A stretch of 64,000 bases of DNA from Fistularia commersonii (taxonomy: Eukaryota; Chordata; Actinopteri; Syngnathiformes; Fistulariidae), in contig JBBMNZ010000015.1 in NCBI GenBank assembly GCA_037954325.1, positions 8,599,001 to 8,663,000 on the forward strand. Direction: 5' to 3'. The notes under the pieces are model-generated. The model had not been told where the DNA came from and did no database searches. It saw only the letters and a program-made list of their open reading frames with translations. This document shows positions 1-12,167 of the stretch, one piece after another; positions within the stretch are counted from its first letter, which is position 1, and the number at the start of each line of letters is the position of its first letter. Position numbers and translations under genes: made by a program.

Positions 1-135
1 TCTATATGTGGCTTTGCAAAAGACTCCCGACTGGACCAGGGTGAATCCCACCTCATGCGCCAGTGACAGCTGAGATAGGTTCCAACACCCCTGCGACCTT
101 GAGTGCAGGTTAAGCACTAAAGATAATACATGAAT
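1..135 (+). repeat. SINE tail fragment
   Basis: Truncated copy of the dispersed repeat described at 12691-13060: it has the 'gacagctgagataggttcc' box, 'accttgagtgcagg' and the closing 'aatgaatga' tail. The rest of this copy lies left of the window. Confidence 0.6.
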
Positions 136-1954
136 GAATGAGTCTGGTGGAGTCTTCAGCCGCCATCTTGCGCTTGATTTTCTTAAAACAAGATTGTCTT
201 TGTTCTGCCCCTAAACCAGTATCAAAACGAGCGGTTCTCCTTTATGTGGCCCGGCAAACGGTTGGTGGTTTCACATGGTGCCGTTTTCGAGCCGGAAAAG
301 AGCTTGAATTGAAAGAGTTGTCAAAAACGCGATTTTTCCATCCGGTGTGTTGAAAATGGGTTACATTGATTAATTTATTTGCGGTATAAAATGTCATACT
401 GCAATAAAAACAGATTAGGGCTCGGGATGAACCGCACGATGAAGTGAAAGACCTGATCCTCAGTGGGTGGCGGCTTCAGGTCATGTGATAAACCCATGTA
501 ACCAGACAGATCTACAAATAGACGCAGAGTCACGGATGTGAAATGAAGACATATTCAACTATCTCATAATTCTTTGGAAATGCCGACACAGACACACAGC
601 ACGGCAAAATATGTACATATGAACAAATGTACCTTCATCTTGGTCCTGGCTCGAGGAGCAGGCAGTACACAATGGGTTTGACCAATGACATGCAACCACA
701 ACTTGTTGTGTTGGACTAAGAAAGGATGCTGCACTTTTTATTTTTTTACTTATAAAACTTTAGTCGGGATACACTGACACTGGTATTTGATTTCACACTA
801 GTTGTATGTAATACACAGTTTGTATAATCTGCTCTGCAAGAGTCTGTCCCAATGTGGGCTTGAGCCAAGAACCAAACCCTTAGCCAACTGGTTGTCACAG
901 GAGTAACCAGGCAACAGCATTTTGCGGCATTGCTAAAGCTTCACTAATCACATCAGACTATAAGAAATAAAATGTCCATTAAAAGTTTGTTACACATTAG
1001 ATTCGATAGCTTCCCAGCTCAAACAAGCCTCACACATAGTCAACAAGGGTGATAGGATCAGATGCACAAAGGTCAAAGGTTTTTGAGCCTTTTGGCTAGA
1101 GGTCGGCGAAAACTGCCTGAGGAGGAACATGCGCTTTTTAAAAAAAATCCTAAAGCCGGTCAGAGTGCTGGCCAGCTGGTTCGGACGCAAACAGGAATCG
1201 TCGAGAGGGGCTACATTTACACGTTTTTTTTTATATTCAAAGCAGCTTATTGTTCGGTTGCCAGTTTGGAGCCTGTCCAGGGCAAGTCAGGGCTCAGCTA
1301 AGCGAACATGCGGTCAGAAATAGTGCAGATAAAAACCAGTTTCTCTAACCATGTCCCCCTTTTGTTAATCAAAGTTCCAATACTCCGTCAGTTTCTCAGT
1401 AGCTCATAAGGTACAACCTCCCTCTCCGACTCCCTGCTTCTCCCGTGTCACAGGTCTGTTTATAGACGAGGGAGGCCGGGGCTAAGAGGCGCTAATCTCA
1501 TGACGCTACACCGGACTCGCAGGTCAAACTCCTCAACTCACCTGGAGTGACACATTTAGATCTTGACCTAGATTTTATCGCCTCCGGTTTGTCTTTTAGA
1601 GACACCCATCACACGGTTCATCTTCTCCTTGTTCGATCAATGTGTCATACATGATCCCAATTTAATACCCTTTCACCGCATACTGCGAGTAATATAGCTA
1701 CTAAGTTAGCATTGGTCAAGTCTTATCATAATTTGCCGCAAATGTTTTTATTTCTTAATTTTATTTAATTTCATTAAATTATTGGTTTCCCAGGATTAAA
1801 AAAATACGTTAGATTACACCTTTGTGTGCTTTAAAGGGGGGTTCATTTTGAGCATCATCAGCATATGCTGGATTATCAATTCATTATAGATTCAATCCTG
1901 TAACCCACCAGGGATTTATGAAAAAAACTCGACATGCTGTGTCTTTCTCCTCAG
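136..1954. other. Intron 1 (3' part) of the TLCD3-family gene
   Basis: Non-coding. I see no exon, RNA gene or recognisable mobile element beyond short AT-rich stretches. The FPGLF-type N-terminal exon expected for the family is not present here. Confidence 0.5.
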
Positions 1955-2041
1955 ACTGGTGTCCTCCATCCATGCCGTCATGGCAACCACCGCAGGAGTC
2001 ATCATTGTGTCGTCATGCCGGGGCAACGTCATCAACGACAG
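1955..2041 (+). CDS. tlcd3b: TLCD3-family gene, coding exon 2
   Basis: 87 bp between tctcctcag and gttaga. Reads LVSSIHAVMATTAG... to VIND with split Arg codons at both ends (one base at the left, two at the right). Too short to stand out as an open frame. Matches the family segment following the first membrane helix. Confidence 0.8.
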
Positions 2042-4800
2042 GTTAGATGCAGCGTCATCAAGCTTCGCACCACTGCAGAGTTTTGGAAGTCTGCTGACTG
2101 TTGTCAGGAATCTATAGAATACAACTTTTGTTGGTGTGTGTGCGTGCGTGCGTGCGTGCGTGTGTGTGAGAGACTAAATGTTAGTGCATTCACTATAGGA
2201 TGATTTGTCATGCATTTGGAGAAGAACTGACTTTGTGTACTCAAAATATAATGGAAATTAAATACAACCAGAATTTTTTTTATGCTTCTTTTACAGATTA
2301 TTGTTTTTCACACAGGTTTATTCATAAATTTCTCAGATTTTTTTTTGTAATGTGCTAACAAAAGTTTACATGTCTTATTTTTGCCTGCCCAGCAAGTCAA
2401 CCCAAGTTTTTTTTGGGCAATCACTGACTATTATTTATAAAAACGGTTACTTAATTAATGTTACACTTACATAATAATTTGTGAATTTTTCACTAGTTCC
2501 CTTAGAGCAGAACCAGACTCCCTTTATTTCTTTATTTTTATTAGGGTTATGGTTTACACTGATTTTAAATCAGACTTCCTGCTCCTGATCCCTGAAAACT
2601 GATGCTGGATCTAAGGTTTGTAGTTCAGATGGAAAAACATCACGCACAGCAGGTTGTGTTATATTTCTTTTTAGGGACTAATGTCTGTCCGAGATAAAGA
2701 GATGTTTCCTTTATTCCCCCACGTATCGCTCTTTCCCAGATGGCTGTTTTTCTTCAATCTCTGTCCCTTGAACACCCAATCTCAGGCTGGTGTTAGCTTA
2801 GCATCGGCCTCCCCGTGCAGTTTAGGAAAGTGCGACTTTAAGCAAACGCGAGCCTATTAATCTCACTGAGTCAGCAGGTTGACCTGGACCTGGGCAGCCC
2901 CAGTTTCAGGCTGCTAATCTCCCCCTCGCCCCTCCCTCTTGCCCACAAGGCTTAAATCCGCCGCAACGCTGCTCAGTTCTGTCGTCCTGTGACGTGCCAG
3001 GGCCGAGGGGGCTTATCAGACACATGCTCGGCAGTCAGACCTACGACTGCCCTAATGCTCTGTCGCAATCTGTCCCCTCTTTTAGCCTCGGCCGCCTCCT
3101 TGGACGCGACGGCTCGCGGAAGTTTTTCAACTGGAAATCCTCCCAATGCTGGGATGTCGGTCAGCCTGGAGCACTCAGTCTGTCAGGCGTTGAGCATATG
3201 CTGAACTTGTAATTATTGCGCCCATCCTCCAGGAGCTAATTCCATAAATACTCAGTGGTGTTCTTCCTCAAAGCCAACCATTATTGCCCGCCTGCCTCGC
3301 ATCCTTCCTCAATTGAAATGGGACAGAAAATAATCCTATAGTATCCCTTCTGGACAAGACATGTCAGTTGATTGGGTAAAAAAAATGTTGGAAAATTTAG
3401 ATACCGTTAATGGTTTGCTTATGATAAATGGCATGGGGTTAGACTCCTTTGACTTTTCTAAAATACAACTCAAACTGATAGTATCTGCCATCAAACACGT
3501 AATCAGCCTCTTCCTCCTACCTATCCCAGAGGGATGCCCGCTTTTGTACTCCAACATGGGGGTTGAGAATCACCAGACCATTTTATTTAGCAGCTTAAAA
3601 GACAGAAACGTCAGTCCATTACGGTCCGCTGTTTTCCTGCTTCCCTACCCCTATTGACTGTGGACTGGGATGTCAGATACTCACTTCCTGTGAGGTAGAA
3701 GTCTATGAAACTAACTAGCTGTCAAACAAACGTTAAGTGCATTACTGGTTTGTGCACAACTGTCTATCACAAAGTCTGTTCGCCACAAGGAACTGTATGG
3801 CAAAGCTGGCATGCTGGTTTGCACAGAAAGGGGAATGGAGGCATCATAGAAAGGATTTCTAGCTGTATTATGCAAACATTGCAATCTGTAATTACCTGCA
3901 ACAGGAAATTAATATTTTCCAAATCCTTAGTGTACAGTGAAGGGCTGAGGGGAATCAAAGACCATTATCCGGACTCAATCAACAGATAAGGAGAATTCCA
4001 AACCAGATAAAGAATACCTTGGTACAATGTCTGAGCCCGTGTTTTCCAAACATAGGGAGAAAAGTTAAAACTGATTATTTTGAGTACTATTACTGGAATT
4101 CAATGAGTATTGTCACATTTATGATAGGGGTTGTCAGACGGCTTCAGGTGAATGATTTACACCTTCTCTTTGGAGTACAGCAAGTACTTGTTTCAGTTAT
4201 TGATGGTGTGACACAACTTCACAGAACAACAATAAAGTGGTAATAATTGTGCATTGGCAAATATGCATTGATATTCACTTAGGAATGATCTTATTCAGTA
4301 TTTTTCTTTAAATACCCAATTGTGACATTTACAGAGGATTGACGTCAGTGTCGTACATGACATTAGTGATATCACACAGACATGTGGAAGCACTAACCGC
4401 TGCACTACATTAGACATTGGTTGTCTTAAATGATTAAATGATAAGGCACAATGTAATTAGCCACGTGCAGTATATTTTGCTCCATATTTCAAATCGATAA
4501 AACAAACACAAGTTCAACTAATGGAATCCCTGTCATGCGACAAAGCTCCGGTGTTCCATGACAGTCTTTATTATGCTGCATATGATTCCACCTCGAAGTG
4601 ACTCATCGGCAAAGAGAAGTTCAGTGGACCATGCCAGAGAATACAAAATGAATTAATTCTGATGTGAACTTTATATCACCGTTCCACCTGAAGCTGTTTT
4701 TTTCTGCCTGTCTGCTGCTAATGTCAATGGCATTTAATAATAGTATTTTTACTATTTCATTACTACTACGGCTGCTGCTACTAAACTACTTTTCCCTGAT

Positions 4801-4835
<35 letters not shown>

Positions 4836-5127
4836 ATTATTTTAATTTTTTTTTCAAAATCTGAATTTAAATGTCATGAATTTGTACTTCCTTGTATGCA
4901 AATATCAGCCCCTCAAACAACAAACAGCCCCCTCCACCACGAGCTGTTTGTTGTCACTTCCTGCTCTTAATCTCCATCCAATGACCTTAAGAGCTGCAAA
5001 ACCTCAGCAAGAGGTCAAAGGTCACCGGCTCAATGATGCCCTGCAGCTTTATACCGCTCTGTCCACGTAATTAAGCACTGGTGCTGGTTATACTGAGCTT
5101 ACATAAGCGTGTGCGTGTGCATGTGCG

Positions 5128-5165
<38 letters not shown>

Positions 5166-8100
5166 CATGTGCGTGCATGCGTGTGTCTTTTGGGGGGAAA
5201 GAAGGAGGGTACTTTGGGTTTGAGAGTGTGCGTCTGCTTCTGCTTCATTTGAAACTAAAGGTTGTTCAGTTCACCTACCTGACAGACTGGAAGCTCAGCG
5301 TTCAGTGTAACATTATTAATTCTAAAGTGACCACAATGAGAGGGTGCGTTGAAATCCTTTATACATTTTAATAATATTTATTTTAGTGTTTAATGGTTAT
5401 TTCTTGCAGGTATTTATGTGTCTGTTTTTCAAGTCCATTTTTTTATCATTTCGGGCTGAGTGAAGGGTGAAGGACTGCATGATTTTCAAAGTAATTGAGT
5501 AAAATTGAATGTGAATGGATGATTGCCTCTATTGTCATCACTAAGAAGTACAATGAGATTTGTCATTACTGCATCATTACTGCAGCTGGAAAAATAAACA
5601 ACCATCCACCACTTATCACACGTTCAGGCACAAGATACTACTGTATTCACTAAAAGGCAAAGTATTGCACATAGGTTAAAAAAAAAATCATTGTATTTTA
5701 CCTGGTTGTATTGCGCTTAAATAAATTAGATTGTGATTGTAAAGTGACTTATTTTGACTTTTTTGAAGAGCTGTTACAAAATTATCAAAAAAAAAATTAA
5801 TAAAAAATAAACTTTTTTAAAGCTTTTTTTTTTTTTTCATACATTTACAGCCTGATAACACTGATAAGTTCTGGTACATGCTCAGCCCAATTTGACATCC
5901 TGATTTCTGAACGACAGACTCATTCCCAGGAGCAGGACTCGGGTTTTGGCCCGCAGCTCTGCCCGAGGCAGGAACCGGTTCTCATATGACCCCGCTGTTT
6001 CTTAGAATCTGTCCATCTCACAGGTGTGTTCAGAAGCCAAGAATGTAAATACACAGCGGGAGCAGGTAGTTGAACCCGCCCGAGGCGAAGGATGACAATT
6101 CGCATGGTTTTCTTTTGTGGATGGAGTTTCAAATAAAGGAAGAAATACATGTCAAGTAATTTACTCTCTCCCAATGGATTTTTAAACAAAGGTGTCTTGT
6201 GTTCTTCTTCTCAGGCACTGGCTAGCTACCTACTTTGTCATCTGGTACGGCGTTCCCTACATGACCTACGATATCTTCGCCATGTACCTCAGCCACTACC
6301 ACCGCTTCCGGGTCAAAGGGCACGAGGACTACAAGCGGCACTCCCTGCGGACCGTCGGCTCCTTCATCCACAGAGAGTTCCTCCTGGTGCTGCATCACAT
6401 TGCGCTTCTCACCATCCTGCTGCCCGTCACACTGGTGAGAACTGCCCTAAGGTCGAGCGGCTCGTGCCAGCAAGACCCGCCTCTGCGCGCCACCGCAGAA
6501 GCGCACTAACACCACATGCTAAAACATAGGACGTCCCCGTCATTTTGTCGGAGTCAGTATTGCCATTTATGGTGTTCCGTTGTCAAGAGTTTTAAAAGGG
6601 ACTGGGCTAAAGAAAAAATATCGACATTTTTCTTTGTCAAATCCAGGAGTAAAATCCTTAAGATGCTTTGGTTCTCAGTCGCAGAACATCATGTTCCATG
6701 TGGTGAGCTACACAGGGCCTTTCTGTGTGGAGGTGGCGCTGGTTTCCTGCGAGTTCTTTGGTTTCCTCCCAACATCCCAAAAACATGCAGTAGTTCAATT
6801 GGAGACCCTGAAATTCCCAGATGTAGGATGAACCACGTGTACGGAGGGGCCCCACGGGTTGAAATGGGTCAGACAAACTCCCTTCGAAGGCCAAAAGGCA
6901 GAAAAGCAGGAAATTAAAGAGTGAACTTGCAATTATTGATCACTCTCCTCGAGAGGAGCAGAACAAATATCTCTCACTTTATTTTCTTCCTGCAATTGTG
7001 AGCGTTGACGCAGCAAGGCAGGGAATCATTCCGAAGGAAGCGATGATGAAAGTTGTTTCCCTCTTGATACCAAAACCTTGTGTTACATCAAGAGAGAGGC
7101 CGGCGGCGAACCTCTCAATAGGCATACAACGGTCAAGGTTTACAAAACAATGTTTGACTAGTGAATATACAATATATTGTGAATGAACAACAGCGACACA
7201 GTTTGATTTATGGCTCTATTCTGTAAAGCATCCAGTAACTGAACAATGAACAGTAACTTAACAATAATCTAGCTATTTCTGCCACCTTAGAAACACAAAA
7301 GAAATCAACAATTTTGAGTACAGTCTGGATTCTTTTATATCTTAATTTAAGCTACAGTTCAATTTTAATTTTTAATTTTTTAACTGAATATCTGGGTTAA
7401 AACTAATCTTAAGTAATCTGAATGAAATTTCAAAAACACGAAAGGGATTTCATGTTGACTTTGAACCACTGCCTCAGTAGCAATGTGAAAGTCCAGAAAG
7501 ACTGTTTGTTTAATGTCGGCGGGGCAATTAGTGAGTAGTTAGATGACAAATTAACTGAAAATAGAAGCAAACCTTACTTAACTAGAAGAAAATAGCAATA
7601 AACGTAACATTCTTTGAAAATGAGTTCGATTTTACTAGTCTCCTTTTAAGTGGAAAGAGATGAGTGATTTTATTTTATACCTTTACGTACTCCTGAAGCC
7701 CCCCCAGGGATAGTACGTCCTGTATATCTAAAGAGAAACTAGGCTTTGAGTTGGTTCAGGATAGTTTCCATCCCATAGTTAACAGAGTTGCAGCATTGCA
7801 GGCAGGTGGTAACCCGGGTCGTTTGTTTGCAGTCAAACGACCAGGATCACATTACCCTCCATTATTCAGCCGTGGCCGCGGTGATACTGCCGGCTCCTCT
7901 CCATTGTCTCGTCACTCATCAGCCGCGTCCAGGGTCAGGTTCTACCGTGTCGGCAGAAGCTCGTCTGCTGCGCCGACGTGAAAACAAGTGATGAGTGGCC
8001 AAGTTATCGGCAGAGCAGATAAAGCAACATCTGGGCAGCTCGCACACAACGTTCACGTTCACGTCTGTAGGAAGAATTTGAAATAATCACCAAGAAAATC

Positions 8101-11100
8101 AGCATAAATACCTGAAAAAATCAAAAGGTATCAGACTTTAGAACAAAGCGCTTTTGTTCAAATTCTTTTTTGCACCTCCACAGGAAACTTAAGGCACTTT
8201 GAAGGTTCACGATCGTTTGAATGGCCTTCTTCTGTCATTTACAATGCAGTAAATGGCCTACCAAGCTTAAATATTGTTGAGATTGTCAGGGTGGAACTCA
8301 GGCGGCAGCTCTTAAATCCACCAAATGTTGGGTTATCTTGTCGAGAATGTTTGCGTTGAGATCTGTAGAACTGGACTGTTCAGTTACTGAAAGGTTAATT
8401 CACCTTCCAGCAGTTTATGGTGGTTGCTGACGGGAATAAGTAAAAAAACTGGCTTTCCATTATAGAACCACACGTGTCCTTTTACTTACCTTTAAGGTTT
8501 TAATGAAAACACTTGGAATCTTCTGAAAAGCCGGCACAGTTAGAAAATAAACCTGAGAATTTTGAGGGGCAATAACTTCATTTCGTCCTTAAGTATCCTG
8601 AAGGTTCTAACGTCTAAGGAGACAGTGAATTCGGGCCTTAACTTACAATAATGTGTGATTTATCAAATGGTGATTAGCAGAAGCGCTTACCGTTCCGCAC
8701 CCATTGCCGCCTAGATGCATATTTTAATTAAAGAACAAAGAAATGCAAACATACTACACTTGAATTTAACCATTACACCATAAAGTAACTCTGCAAATTG
8801 TTGGTAAACAGACTGCACTTGGGGCTCCAAATATTCATCCCATCAATTGCCAATTTGCTCCATTATGTCATGAAGTGAAAGGTTGTCTTGTTATTATACT
8901 GCGAGGGACAGAAAAAAAAATGATCAAACTCCATATCAATATTGTATTGATACAGGTCATATAGAATTTTGGTCATAAATTGCAACATAGACCACATATA
9001 TATACATACTGTATATGATCACAAGATTTTGGTGACTTGACTGAGTTGTATAGTATGGACACAATTATTGTATTTTTGTGGTTCAATTGTTTTATACTTC
9101 AGCAACTACAACCCGCAATCAAAGATGTTACATTGGATTCAAAAAGATAATCGATGTCGGTTTATTCATTTATTTAAACTGTCTTTTGTTGCTGTTTTCC
9201 ACATTTTACGCATTATCTCAAACATGAAAAATGAAAGATCTAGAGTTCTTTGTCTCTAAAGAAGCATTTAGTTGCTCTACAAAGTGTTTTTCTGAAAAAT
9301 ATAACTTAATACCGCAGCAGGAGACTCCGGATGAACGTTGTCATTTGCTGAATTACCTATGAGAATGTCACGTGGCTCCGCCTCCACGGAGGAAAGCTAA
9401 GCACCTGTCAGAGCCCCTGACCCGGTCACCTTCTGGAACCTGTGTCCTGAGGTCGGATTACCATGGTGGGATCATACTTCCCTCTAGACTTCCTTCAGCT
9501 ACCGGTTTCCGCCGAAAGACATTTTGCACTCGGTCCTCTATATGTCGGTGGCGAGTCCCAGGAGAGCAACAAGCCACTTGCAGGGAACAACAGCCCCTGT
9601 CAGCTTAGCAACAGCCGAGGTAATCTCTATTATCCCCAAGGGGCAATTTGTTGTGCAGCCAGCAGTAAATACAATCATGGCCGAAGACACAAACACATGA
9701 CACAATTTACCGCCGGGAGGCGAAGATAATGAGCGTTTACCGACAGCAGTGCAGACTCCATATTGGCTCCAAATAACCACTTATATCAGTTTTGAATCTC
9801 CTGCCTTTCTCTTCCTTCCTTTTCAAAGGAACTTCTCCTTGTATCTTTTGCTCAGAAGTCAAAATCAGCACCGTCATGAGTCCAGAAATGAAATTGGGCA
9901 TGAAAAGGAAAATATGCAGTCCCCAGATAGTTGGTTCCGATCCATCAGTCCTTGTAATCCTGTCCCCATCGGCTGGCATCAGTCCGTTACGTGTTAACTT
10001 TTTTCTCCTGGGTTTGTTACGCAAATTTTCAGGAAATGACAGAAAAATCTTCACACACACTATTTATCTGTAAAACAGCTATTATACAAGAGCGACGACC
10101 TTGCGTGACAAAATCAGAAAGATCGAATTCACGCCGAGGATAGGATGCGCGTCACCGGAATGTGCTTATGTCATGAACAATGCTCTCTAACGTCACGCAC
10201 CTCCGTCATTTGGTACGTAAGCCGCATCCTCTTTACTCCTGGGATACTTCAGATGTGACAAGTTACACCTCTGAAACCGCAGTTGGCGGTGTGACTCATG
10301 GTTGGGACTCTTCATGCACTTCTGCCACGGCACCCAAGTGCCAGCTAATATTGATTGATTGATTCATTCATTCATTCATCATTCTCTATGCTCCAGTCAG
10401 GGTAGCAGGGGGTGCTGGAGCCCATCCCAACTGTCATTGGACGAGACGCGGAGTTTACCCTGGATTGATCATAGAGCCAGATACAGAGATATCGAACCAT
10501 TCACTCCCTCCTTTAGAGACATCCAATCCAAACATTCATTCTCTCATTCACATGATCTGTAGACATGCAACCATTCACTCTGTCATTTGCAGCTAGTAGC
10601 TAATGCGCACAGCAGTACATGTGTGACATGAATGAAAATCACTGAAAAGTATCCCAACCACTGCTACAGTCCAGAAGCAGAGTGTAGAAATGACAAAAAG
10701 TGAATTCAATGTGAGGGAAAAGGGAGTTCTTTGTTTAAGAAAGGGTTTAAAACCTTTCTTTTTGAGAAAGATTATAGTTAGCACCAGGCTAGCCCTCTGC
10801 TGAGAGACATCCCGTGATGCAATTCCTTTGTTTCTTACGCTTTTCCAATCCTGTCTTCGCTTATCCCCCGTAGTCAGTACATGACCTTAAGTCTCCTCCC
10901 GAGTCCTTGGGCTCATTTGCAGGTTCCTGGGGGAACTTGATCTGCTGCAGCGTCTCTCCAGGCAATCACTGTTGTCATTTCTTATGTGAATATTAAAGCT
11001 GTTAATATATCATGTCCACTATTACCATGTAACTGTCAGCGTAGACATGATTTGCGCCCGTCCTGTCTTTCTCTGTTTTTACTCAAACCGGTCCAGGCAG

Positions 11101-12125
11101 AAGGACTCCCACATTGACGCGTCTTAAGGATTGTGCCCCCATAAAAGGCTGATTTCCCATGCCACTGTCACCAATTGCTTGCTCATTGGGGAACATTGGG
11201 TTTCTGCAAGTCATTTAAAAAAAAAAAAACGCTGTCCAGACCAGTTCAACATGGAAAGTGTCATGAGACGCTACATAAATAAAATCTGACATGACTGACT
11301 TAATCCGCTGGTTAGGGAGCCACTGCCTAATTGAATGAATGTTCTTGCTGATAAAAAGTCTGCATCTTGTTTTCTTGTTTATTGATTGGTTCTTCGTCAG
11401 ACAGAAGGCCAAATAAACCAGTCTATGTTTCATCAAAGTTTCCTTCATTTGTCTTTACAGGCTTTTCAAGGTCATAAACTTATTCAGATTCCTGTCACAG
11501 ATTGTTTTTGCCTCTTCCGTTTTGTTTTTTTTTGTTTTTTTTTCCGGTTTGTTTGTTTCTCAAGCTGACGTATGTTCTCCCCCATGTGTCCTTCAGTTCT
11601 TCAGAAGAGGCCAGGGGGATTTCTTTATCGGCTGCTTGTTCCTGACTGAGCTCAGCACACCCTTCGTCTCCCTGGGGAAGATCCTCATTCAGGTGGGGGC
11701 AGCATCGCTCGATCTGCACACTCTACTCTTTATTTTATTATATTTTTTTTTTTCAAAGTCCGAAATTCGTAAGCCATGTTTGAATGTGTTTCCAAAACAC
11801 GAGCACAGCAGACATGTCAGAGAGCTGCCTTCACAGGTCAGTCCACATACACCTAAATTGGCCAATTGTTGTCTAAATCCCCTCCCTTGACCGCCCAGGG
11901 TATAACCATTGCTAAGCAACCGTAACCAGGCACCCGTTTTTTTTTCCAGCAGACCCAGGGGCTCCAACAAGAGCTTAACTTACGTAAGGCGTCTGGTGTT
12001 TTCTCTGGTGGGTCAAAAAAAGGCCCAGTGGGCCAAAGTGGACAAATCCTTCTTTTATATCACACCTTTCCTCCCTCACTGAGAGGAGGAAGTTTGTGAG
12101 TGTGTCAAGACAAATGTTCAGCTTT

Positions 12126-12167
<42 letters not shown>

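Larger units (their letters stand above)
2042..6214. other. Intron 2 of the TLCD3-family gene
   Basis: Non-coding, 4.2 kb. It holds microsatellites at 2133-2168 (TGCG type), 4801-4835 (CA then TA) and 5108-5190 (TG), and a perfect DR1 nuclear-receptor motif at 5012-5024. No coding exon was found. Confidence 0.6.
6435..11596. other. Intron 3 of the TLCD3-family gene
   Basis: Non-coding, 5.2 kb. Contains SINE fragments around 6725-6835 and 10350-10580. The GC-richer block at 9370-9740 has overlapping short frames but no family match and no convincing splice sites. Confidence 0.6.

Noticed and set aside
9370..9740. Extra coding exon in TLCD3 intron 3
   Set aside because: GC-richer with overlapping short frames on both strands, but no homology to the family and the flanking real exons join directly in phase.
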